A DNA stretch of 7,767 nt from Lachnospiraceae bacterium (GTDB lineage Bacteria; Bacillota_A; Clostridia; Lachnospirales; Lachnospiraceae), in the NCBI GenBank assembly GCA_017958935.1, contig JAGDBR010000141.1, positions 1 to 7,767 on the forward strand, read 5' to 3'. How positions within the stretch are numbered: the stretch's first letter is position 1; every line of letters starts with the position of its first letter. The position numbers and the translations under genes were made by a program. Of this stretch, positions 1 to 5,568 are shown in pieces. The notes under the pieces are model-generated. The model was not told where the DNA came from. It was given only the letters and a program-made list of their open reading frames with translations, and made no database searches.

Positions 1-789
1 ATCAACCTGTTCGCGGCCCGGAAAGGCCTGCCCACGCACCGCTACCTCGGCGCCGGACGGAACTGGCACAAGGTCTACGCCAGCGCCCACGGCTGCTGCC
101 TGACGATCGAAGAGATGCTGAAGGAAGTCGAGGAAGAGAAGGCGCTCGGCTACGATTTCTACAAAATGAAGATCGCGAGCGAATTCGGCACGAAGCTCGA
201 CTGGGACGTGGAGCGCATCCGCCTGATGCGGGACGCGGTCGGCCCGGACGCGAAGATCGCGATCGACGCGAACCAGCTCTGGAGCGCGGACGAAGCGATG
301 CGCTTCATCGACCGCGTCGAAAAGTATGATATCTACTGGTACGAGGAGCCCGTGCACTCGCATGACCTCGTCGAACTCGAAAAGCTCTGCAAAATGTCGC
401 CGGTGCGCGTCTCGATGGGCGAGTCGCTCCGGAACAGCTGCTTCTTCAAGGCCTACGCGGATGCCGGCGTCGGCGTCCTGCAGGCGAATGCGCCGCTGTG
501 GGGCTACTGGGACTGGATCAAGGTCTACGACATGTGCAAGCGCTACGGGATCGAGTTCTCGGGCGGCGTCGGCGGCTCCGACTGGTTCCCGGCGCTGGAG
601 GACGAGAACGTCTACGCGGAGTACTTAAGGCCGAACGGAAAACCGGTCTACGACCTGCTGGAGCGCAGGCAGGAAGAGCGGGACGGAAGATTCTGGCTCT
701 CGGATCTGCCGGGCTCGACGTGCGTACCCGACTGGGATCTGATCAAGAAAAAGAAACTGCTGGAGCGGATCGAAGTGCTGTATCCGTGA
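1..789 (+). CDS. Enolase-superfamily (mandelate racemase/muconate lactonizing type) enzyme, 3' part
   Basis: The frame is open from the first base, so the gene starts upstream; 262 residues are visible of a family usually near 370-400. Members abstract a proton next to a carboxylate, using a Mg2+ bound in a C-terminal barrel, and many dehydrate or epimerise sugar acids. Numbering from position 1, the visible barrel shows the K-x-K lysine pair (K55, K57) and three metal ligands: D89 in IDAN, an E of the E-E-P motif (115-116), and E141 in MGES. The usual late Asp and His are not seen: the Asp site reads Q-A-N-A-P (N163) and the His site lies in the glycine-rich stretch 188-192 (aligned by eye from memory to mandelate racemase). 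The substrate is unknown; sugar-acid metabolism is inferred from the family only. Codons are GC-rich. The gene ends before a hairpin shared with the convergent neighbour. The family call is firm, the specific reaction open. Confidence 0.88.
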   Translation: MNLFAARKGLPTHRYLGAGRNWHKVYASAHGCCLTIEEMLKEVEEEKALGYDFYKMKIASEFGTKLDWDVERIRLMRDAVGPDAKIAIDANQLWSADEAMRFIDRVEKYDIYWYEEPVHSHDLVELEKLCKMSPVRVSMGESLRNSCFFKAYADAGVGVLQANAPLWGYWDWIKVYDMCKRYGIEFSGGVGGSDWFPALEDENVYAEYLRPNGKPVYDLLERRQEERDGRFWLSDLPGSTCVPDWDLIKKKKLLERIEVLYP

Positions 790-810
790 CGAAAACAGCA
801 AGACCCATGA

Positions 811-855
811 AAGACCCCTTCGCCATGACCGGACGGTCATGGGCGGAGGGGTCTT
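811..855. terminator. Bidirectional hairpin between convergent genes
   Basis: Positions 811-830 pair with 835-855 around a four-base loop (831-834). I count 20 base pairs, with one T-G wobble (820/846) and one bulged G (843). The hairpin sits in the 104-bp gap where the plus-strand enolase-superfamily gene (ending 789) and the minus-strand serine hydrolase gene (ending 894) converge, the expected place for a shared terminator. The T-rich tracts are weak on both sides: TCTTCTG after the plus-strand arm, and a TTTT about 14 bases beyond the arm on the minus strand. Intrinsic termination is therefore likely but not textbook. Confidence 0.72.
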
Positions 856-893
856 CTGCTGTGCTGTAAATGCGTGGCGCCGAAGAACCCCGT

Positions 894-2390
894 TTAAGCC
901 CCGGCATCGACGCGTGTCCCGGTTGCCCAGCCCTGGTATTCGTTTGCGAAATCCTCGCACGCCTTGACCATTTGGACCGTGACGTTCTTACCGTCTTCCG
1001 TGAAGCCGAAGATCATGTCGAGCGTGCCGAGGTAGTCGTCGATGAACTGGACCTTCATGCGGAACTGATGCGGGACAGGCCAGCCGCCGGAGACTGCCGC
1101 GACATAGCGGTGTCCCGGTGACGGAACGCTTCCCGTGCCGTCCGACCAGCCGGTCTCGGGGAAATAGGTAAAGACGTTCTTTTGAAGACCTGCCGGCAGG
1201 ACCTTGTCGCCCTGCGCGTTTGTGTAATACAGGCAGGCCTCGTCCTTTTTCTCAAAACGGAGGCAGATGCGCCGGATCCCCATCGGGTTGTCTGACATCA
1301 GGTACGTCCTCCCGTCTACGAGCGGGACCATTCCGGAAGCAGCGCTGCCTTTTTCAAACGGCATCTTCGCGTCTTTCACATAATCGTAGAGCAGGACGCG
1401 GGCCTCCGGATCCTCCGGCAGAGGATGATCATGCATGGCGTCCAGTATATTCCTTTTGAATGCGTCGAAGATGATGTGCTTTGCCTGATCCTTTCCCTGG
1501 TTGTTCCCGAAAGTCAGGAAGATCAGATCCTGGTGCGGGAAGCAGACCGCGAACTGGCAGCCCATGCCGTTGAAGTAAAAACTGTCGTCAAAGCCGGTCC
1601 AGAAATAGTAGCCGTAGCCTTGCGCATTCCATTCGCCGAGCCCCTGCGGACTCGTCTCGATCAGTCTGGAGGTCGCTTCCCTGACGTACGCACCGTCCAG
1701 AAGCTGTTCACCCTCCCAGGATCCGCCGTTCAAGGTAAAACGCGCGATCCGAAGCAGGTCTTCCGCCGTGCTCAGAAAGCCGGAGTCGCTCCAGCTGTGT
1801 CCGCCCGGACATTTTAAACTCCTGATCGAGCGCGACACGCCGATCCTGTCGAACAGCTTTTCGCGCAGGTACTGAAGAAGCGGCTTTCCGGTCAGACGCT
1901 CAATGAGCGCGCCGATAACGAACGTGCCGGTGCTGTCGTATTCAAAGCAGCCTCCCGGTGCCCTAAACGCCGTCGGGTTGGAAAAATAGAAGGCCACGCG
2001 GTCTTCACAGCGCGCGGAGAACCAGTCCTGCGCACTTTTTGAAGTCGACATCATCAGCATGTTCCGGACGGTCTGGCGGCCGAAAGCCTTGTCAGGCTGC
2101 ATTTCCAGTTCTTTCGCAAAGAATTTGTCCATGGGATCGTCGAGGCTGAGAAGACCGTCCTGAACGGCAAAGCCTGCGGCCAAAGTCACAAAACTCTTCG
2201 AAACGGAATAGAGGCGGTGGACGAACCTTTTTTCGAACGGCGCCCAGTAGTTTTCAAAAAAGAGGTCGTTGCCTTTAAGCATCAGGACCGCGTCCGTCGT
2301 CAGCGCGCCTGCGTCCAACTCCTTTAAAAAGGACAGTATGCCGCGGGTCGAAACGCCCACGCTCTCGGGCGTCACTGTTCTGAATTCCAT
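894..2390 (-). CDS. Serine hydrolase of the beta-lactamase class C/PBP-like family
   Basis: This 498-residue protein has the serine-active-site fold shared by class C beta-lactamases, D,D-peptidases and many esterases. The nucleophile motif S-x-x-K is S62-V-S-K65, in the stretch LYSVSKSF. The second motif is Y151-D-S153, matching Y-x-S/N. A G-M-G near residues 275-277 stands where the third (K/H-T-G-like) motif is expected. Residues from about 345 to the end form an extra C-terminal domain that I cannot name. There is no signal peptide or hydrophobic N-terminus, so the protein is probably cytoplasmic, which argues against a classical periplasmic or secreted beta-lactamase. The start is supported by an AAAGGAG (plus positions 2400-2406) nine bases upstream and a promoter at 2453-2481. 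The gene runs convergent to the first gene and divergent from the AEC transporter. Its codon use is more mixed (AGA, ATA and TTA occur) than in the GC-rich neighbours. Family is confident; substrate unknown. Confidence 0.87.
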   Translation of the reverse strand: MEFRTVTPESVGVSTRGILSFLKELDAGALTTDAVLMLKGNDLFFENYWAPFEKRFVHRLYSVSKSFVTLAAGFAVQDGLLSLDDPMDKFFAKELEMQPDKAFGRQTVRNMLMMSTSKSAQDWFSARCEDRVAFYFSNPTAFRAPGGCFEYDSTGTFVIGALIERLTGKPLLQYLREKLFDRIGVSRSIRSLKCPGGHSWSDSGFLSTAEDLLRIARFTLNGGSWEGEQLLDGAYVREATSRLIETSPQGLGEWNAQGYGYYFWTGFDDSFYFNGMGCQFAVCFPHQDLIFLTFGNNQGKDQAKHIIFDAFKRNILDAMHDHPLPEDPEARVLLYDYVKDAKMPFEKGSAASGMVPLVDGRTYLMSDNPMGIRRICLRFEKKDEACLYYTNAQGDKVLPAGLQKNVFTYFPETGWSDGTGSVPSPGHRYVAAVSGGWPVPHQFRMKVQFIDDYLGTLDMIFGFTEDGKNVTVQMVKACEDFANEYQGWATGTRVDAGA

Positions 2391-2452
2391 TCTGTCATTC
2401 TCCTTTCTGTGCCGGTCCGGGATGCAGAAGACCCGGATGCCCTTCTTGTTTC

Positions 2453-2481
2453 ATTATAAACGGACAGACTGCCGTTTTCAC
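2453..2481 (-). promoter_or_regulatory. Sigma-70-type promoter for the serine hydrolase gene
   Basis: Read on the minus strand, a perfect TATAAT lies at plus positions 2453-2458. A GTGAAA (four of six to TTGACA) lies at 2476-2481, and the spacer is 17 bases. Transcription would start near 2446, giving a leader of about 55 bases before the AAAGGAG and ATG of the hydrolase. The surrounding 2391-2616 region is clearly richer in A and T than the coding DNA. Confidence 0.65.
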
Positions 2482-2604
2482 CTCTTTTCTCAAAAAAAAC
2501 CCACGAATGCCGATTTCTGTGATATGATAATATCGGTCTGTTATAAGACCTCAGAACGGGCGCGCTCATGTACTGCCGGGCTCAAGCCCCGTATCAAGAC
2601 AGCA

Positions 2605-2610
2605 GAGGAG
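2605..2610 (+). promoter_or_regulatory. Ribosome binding site that sets the AEC transporter start
   Basis: GAGGAG lies six bases before the ATG at 2617. It decides the start, because the frame stays open back to 2269. The extra 116 codons upstream would overlap the divergent hydrolase gene and encode a non-membrane stretch that does not resemble an AEC N-terminus. I see no convincing plus-strand promoter for this gene: TATGAT (2523-2528) and TATAAG (2542-2547) lack a matching -35. Confidence 0.75.
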
Positions 2611-2616
2611 AATGGA

Positions 2617-3564
2617 ATGAATATTGCGGTCAGCGTTCTGGAAATGGTGCTCCCGGTGCTCGTGGTGATCGGCATCGGCGCGCTGTTGCGGACGACGAAG
2701 CTCGTATCGGCGGACGGCATGAGCGGCGTGAAGATGCTCGTGACCGACGTGATGCTGCCGGTCGTGCTGTTCAACGCGCTCGCGACGGCGCATTACTCGG
2801 TGAACATCATCATCGTGTTCGCGGTGATCATCGCCGCCAATGCCATCGCCCTGTCGCTCGGCTTCTTCACGAGCCGGTTCATGGGCGAGCAGAAGACCTT
2901 CTCGCCGTTTTTGATGGCCTGCGGAGAAGTCGGCATGCTGGGGTACGCCCTGTATTCGCTGCTGGCAGGCTCGGAAAACCTCTATTATCTTGCGTCGATC
3001 GATCTCGGGAATATTTTCTTCACGTTTACGATCTACCTCGCGCTCTTGCTGACGCGTTCGGGGGGCAAGGCGACACCGAAGAAAATGCTCGAAACGGTCC
3101 TGCACTCGAAGTGCTTCATCGGCGCGCTCCTCGGCACGATCGTCGGCGCGACGGGCCTCGGGAACCTGTTCTTCCCGACCGCGGCCGGCGGCGTCTTCAC
3201 GAAGATCATCGAACTGATCACGTCCCCGACGAACGCCTTGATCCTGCTCGTCGTGGGCTACGACTTCAACCCGAAGAAGGAGATCCTGAAGCCGGTCCTG
3301 AAGAGCATGGCGTTCCGTTTCGTGATCATGGGCTCGATGCTCGCGCTGAGCTACCTCGCGCTGTCCGCGCTGATCCCGTTCGACCGGAACCAGCAGATCG
3401 CGCTGCTGCTGTATTTCTTCCTGCCGGCGCCGCTGTTCATCCCGATCTACACGAAGACGAAAGAAGACAGCACCTTCCTGTCGACGAGCCTGTCGATGTA
3501 TATGGCGGTCACGATCGCCGCGTTCATCGTCATGGCGGTCATATTCACGGCAGGAGCGGCATAA
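2617..3564 (+). CDS. AEC (auxin efflux carrier) family membrane transporter
   Basis: The 315-residue, very hydrophobic protein matches the usual length of AEC-family carriers, ten-helix secondary transporters that in bacteria often move small organic acids such as malate or malonate. Helices can be placed roughly at 5-24, 39-57, 61-84, 95-116, 127-146, 163-182, 199-216, 229-254, 260-277 and 288-312. The second has the family-typical pattern MLPVVLFNAL. A glycine-rich segment, GEVGMLGY (103-110), lies in the fourth, and the seventh carries N-A-L-I-L-L-V-V-G, as expected for the second pseudo-repeat. Charged loops are short. All arginine codons I checked are CGN. The gene is divergent from the serine hydrolase and 114 bases upstream of thyA on the same strand; no terminator with a T-tract separates it from thyA, so read-through is possible. 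The cargo cannot be inferred from the sequence. Confidence 0.87.
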   Translation: MNIAVSVLEMVLPVLVVIGIGALLRTTKLVSADGMSGVKMLVTDVMLPVVLFNALATAHYSVNIIIVFAVIIAANAIALSLGFFTSRFMGEQKTFSPFLMACGEVGMLGYALYSLLAGSENLYYLASIDLGNIFFTFTIYLALLLTRSGGKATPKKMLETVLHSKCFIGALLGTIVGATGLGNLFFPTAAGGVFTKIIELITSPTNALILLVVGYDFNPKKEILKPVLKSMAFRFVIMGSMLALSYLALSALIPFDRNQQIALLLYFFLPAPLFIPIYTKTKEDSTFLSTSLSMYMAVTIAAFIVMAVIFTAGAA

Positions 3565-3583
3565 ATACCGACGGCCGCGCCCG

Positions 3584-3646
3584 GACACCCGGCCGGCATA
3601 TGATCCCGGCCGGAGCATCCGCGCAAAAAGCAGACACCCGGCCGGC
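3584..3646 (+). repeat. GC-rich direct/inverted repeats in the thyA leader
   Basis: A 14-base direct repeat, GACACCCGGCCGGC, occurs at 3584-3597 and 3633-3646. Its core CCCGGCCGG appears a third time at 3605-3613. Because CCGGCCGG is its own reverse complement, any two copies can pair. Copies one and two make an 8-bp all-GC stem around a nine-base loop, while copies two and three make a competing stem. The cluster lies between the AEC stop (3564) and the thyA ribosome binding site (3664-3669). It may act as a folded leader or roadblock, but no T-tract follows, so it is not a standard terminator. Confidence 0.6.
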
Positions 3647-3678
3647 CATCCTACCCATACATAAAGGAGTTCTGACAC

Positions 3679-4617
3679 ATGAGCAGATTTGACGAACAAT
3701 ACCTCGACCTTTGCGACCGGATCCTGACACAGGGCGAAAAAGTCACGACGGACCCGGCGGCGCTGTTAAGGAAGCGTGCGGAATCGTCCGGCGTCAACAT
3801 GCCGACGCACGTCGCGCAGACCGTGAAGCCGACGACGACCTTTTCCCTGCCGCATCAGGTGCTGCAGTTCGACCTGCAGGAGGAATTTCCGATCCTGACG
3901 ACGAAATTCGTCGCGTTCAAGACGGCCGTCCTCGAGATGCTCTGGATCTACCAGGCGCAGTCGAACGACGTCCGCTGGCTCCACGAGCGCGGCATCAAGA
4001 TCTGGGACGAGTGGGAGATCGATGAGAACGGCGACTACATGGGGAAGCATTTCGGCCCCGAGTTCGCGCATACGATCGGTACGGCCTACGGCTGGATCGT
4101 GAACCGCTACAAGCTCACGCAGAGCCTCATCGAGACGCTGAAGACCGATCCGGCGAACCGCCGGATGATCATGTCGCTGTGGCAGAACGAATGGCTGCCG
4201 ACCGCCGCGCTGCCGAGCTGCGTCTGGAATTCGCAGTGGAACGTGACCGGGGACCGGCTGAACATGATGGTGACGGTGCGTTCGAACGACGTGCCCTTAG
4301 GCATGCCGTTCAACGTCGCGCAGTACGCGGTGCTCTGCCACCTGATCGCGCAGTGCACCGGCCTGAAGGCGGGACAGTTCACGTATGTGATCAACAATGC
4401 GCACATCTACGAGAACCAGGTCGACGGCATCCGGGAGCAGCTTCGCCGGCGGGACGAGAAACTCGCGGCGGACGGGAAGCTCTTCGACGCGCCGGAACTC
4501 TGGATCAATCCGGAGATCACGGATTTCTTCGCGTTCGACAATTCGAAGGCGCTGAAGGACATTAAACTGGAAGGATATGAGCATCAGGGCAGGATCTCGA
4601 TGCCGGTGACGGAATGA
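3679..4617 (+). CDS. thyA: Thymidylate synthase (folate-dependent, ThyA type)
   Basis: The enzyme methylates dUMP to dTMP with methylene-tetrahydrofolate, releasing dihydrofolate. At 312 residues it is longer than the 264-residue E. coli protein and resembles the divergent Firmicutes type. Visible landmarks are E86 in the helix LEMLW, W109 in IWDEW, the phosphate-binding pair R151-R152, the catalytic C181, R191-S-N-D194, N202 in PFNVAQY, and H242-I-Y244. The Cys sits in L-P-S-C-V rather than the common P-C-H, and the N-terminal R-T-G-T-G-T loop of E. coli is replaced by a V-K-P-T-T-T stretch. Both changes resemble the divergent clade as I remember it, so the enzyme is probably active. AAGGAG at 3664-3669, nine bases upstream, fixes the start. 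The last codons overlap folA by ATGA, indicating translational coupling of the two halves of the thymidylate cycle. Confidence 0.95.
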   Translation: MSRFDEQYLDLCDRILTQGEKVTTDPAALLRKRAESSGVNMPTHVAQTVKPTTTFSLPHQVLQFDLQEEFPILTTKFVAFKTAVLEMLWIYQAQSNDVRWLHERGIKIWDEWEIDENGDYMGKHFGPEFAHTIGTAYGWIVNRYKLTQSLIETLKTDPANRRMIMSLWQNEWLPTAALPSCVWNSQWNVTGDRLNMMVTVRSNDVPLGMPFNVAQYAVLCHLIAQCTGLKAGQFTYVINNAHIYENQVDGIREQLRRRDEKLAADGKLFDAPELWINPEITDFFAFDNSKALKDIKLEGYEHQGRISMPVTE

Positions 4618-5108
4618 GCTTATCACTGATCGCCGCGGTCGGAAAGAACCGCGAGCTGGGGAAGGACGGCGGTCTGTATTTCCGCATCCCCGGCGACCTG
4701 AAATTCTTCAAAAAGACGACGCTGGGACACCCGGTCTTCATGGGCCTGACCACGTGGTACAGCCTGCCGAAGAAGCTGCCGGGGCGGAAGCACTATGTGG
4801 CGGTCTTCGCGCACGAAGACGGCCTCGATCCCGACATCGAGCAGGTGGAGGACATCTTCGCGTTCGCCCGGGAATGGCAGGACAAGGAGGAAGAACTCTT
4901 CGTGATCGGCGGCGCCTCGATCTACGCGCAGCTGCTGCCGTACTGCGACAAACTGTACCTGACGGAAGTCGAGGGCGGAGACAAGGACGCGGACGTTTAT
5001 TTCCCGCGCTTCAACAAGCGGAAATACAGCCGGAAGACGCTCGGCAAGGGCGAGGACGGCGGCATCCGGTACAAGTGGGTGCTTTACACGAAAAAAGAGC
5101 AGGAATAA
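4614..5108 (+). CDS. folA: Dihydrofolate reductase
   Basis: It reduces dihydrofolate to tetrahydrofolate, regenerating the cofactor used up by the upstream ThyA. The 164-residue length is normal. Family features are the N-terminal strand SLIAAVGKN, the proton-donating acid D28 in I-P-G-D-L, R58 in LPGRK (contact to the folate alpha-carboxylate), the glycine pair G99-G100 in VIGGASIY (NADPH loop), and T117 in LYLTEV. Two positions differ from E. coli DHFR. The Trp of the L-P-W motif is Tyr22, which I recall being frequent in Clostridia. The M-G-R-(H/K)-T cofactor motif is M-G-L-T-T, so the arginine that holds the NADPH 2'-phosphate is Leu45. The start overlaps the thyA stop (ATGA) and has no strong ribosome binding site of its own, fitting translational coupling. 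All eight arginine codons are CGN. Confidence 0.94.
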   Translation: MSLSLIAAVGKNRELGKDGGLYFRIPGDLKFFKKTTLGHPVFMGLTTWYSLPKKLPGRKHYVAVFAHEDGLDPDIEQVEDIFAFAREWQDKEEELFVIGGASIYAQLLPYCDKLYLTEVEGGDKDADVYFPRFNKRKYSRKTLGKGEDGGIRYKWVLYTKKEQE

Positions 5109-5140
5109 GGTGCTTTTGCACGCGCACGGACAAGACATAC

Positions 5141-5145
5141 GGAGG
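5141..5145 (+). promoter_or_regulatory. Ribosome binding site that sets the VOC protein start
   Basis: GGAGG lies six bases before the ATG at 5152. The frame is open further up to a GTG at 5110, but that start has no comparable site and would add 14 residues that do not belong to a VOC fold. The ATG is therefore preferred. Confidence 0.8.
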
Positions 5146-5151
5146 ACGGAC

Positions 5152-5544
5152 ATGGATGCGTATCTGTTAAAGGGACTGGCCCATATCGGCATTTACACGG
5201 AGGACTCGGAGAAAGCCGCGGCTTTTTACGTCGAGAACCTGGATTTCCGCTACTGGTGGCGTGCGGACAACGGTCCGCGGCACATCGTCTTCGTCGAGCA
5301 GGGCGGACTCATTCTGGAGTTCATCGGCGGTCGTGAAGACAATATCGGCGGCGGCCAGGTCGATCACGTCTGCCTGGAAGTGCAGGGGATCGAAGCGCTG
5401 GTCGAAAAGCTGAAGGCGAAGGGCGTCGTATTCGAGAAAGAGGAACCGGTCGGCGTGATGCCGTCGATGTTCCCGAAGCCCTGCAAAAACGCGTTCTTCA
5501 AGGGACCTGCCGGCGAGCGGGTCGAACTGTTTGACTTTACTTAA
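5152..5544 (+). CDS. VOC-family (glyoxalase I-like) metalloprotein
   Basis: This 130-residue protein has two beta-alpha-beta-beta-beta modules of the vicinal oxygen chelate superfamily. The four expected metal ligands are all present: H11 in GLAHIGIYT, E56 in ILEF, H72 in VDHVCLEV and E125 in ERVELFDF. That H/E/H/E set is typical of glyoxalase I-like enzymes and of some epimerases. Members of this size include lactoylglutathione lyases, methylmalonyl-CoA epimerases, and fosfomycin or bleomycin resistance proteins, and the sequence does not decide between them. The gene follows folA after 43 bases and precedes the ABC exporter by 24 bases, so co-transcription with thyA-folA is likely. A detoxification role beside an exporter is conceivable but is only inference. 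All five arginine codons are CGN. Fold and metal binding are well supported; substrate is not. Confidence 0.88.
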   Translation: MDAYLLKGLAHIGIYTEDSEKAAAFYVENLDFRYWWRADNGPRHIVFVEQGGLILEFIGGREDNIGGGQVDHVCLEVQGIEALVEKLKAKGVVFEKEEPVGVMPSMFPKPCKNAFFKGPAGERVELFDFT

Positions 5545-5568
5545 TGACGAGACAGGAGGGAAACGGTT

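Noticed and set aside
894..2390. Annotation of the serine hydrolase as an antibiotic-resistance beta-lactamase
   Set aside because: It lacks a signal peptide, is much longer than class C beta-lactamases and has an extra C-terminal domain; only the general family is supported.
2521..2534. GATAT-GATA-ATATC inverted repeat as an operator for the divergent genes
   Set aside because: The arms are only five AT-rich bases, which is expected by chance in this intergenic region.
2269..2616. N-terminal extension of the AEC transporter frame
   Set aside because: It overlaps the divergent hydrolase gene and its promoter, encodes no membrane helix, and GAGGAG favours the ATG at 2617.
3584..3646. CCCGGCCGG copies as a CRISPR array
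   Set aside because: Repeats are only 9-14 bases, unevenly spaced and embedded in a short leader; no array structure is present.
2566..3699. Long open frames on the minus strand (377 codons) and in a second plus frame (2568-3692) over the AEC gene
   Set aside because: Both are rich in Arg, His, Asp and Gly with no recognisable motif, as expected for shadows of GC-rich coding DNA; the AEC frame has clear membrane helices and a ribosome binding site.
5110..5151. GTG start for the VOC protein
   Set aside because: GGAGG six bases before the ATG at 5152 and the family-typical N-terminus favour the later start.
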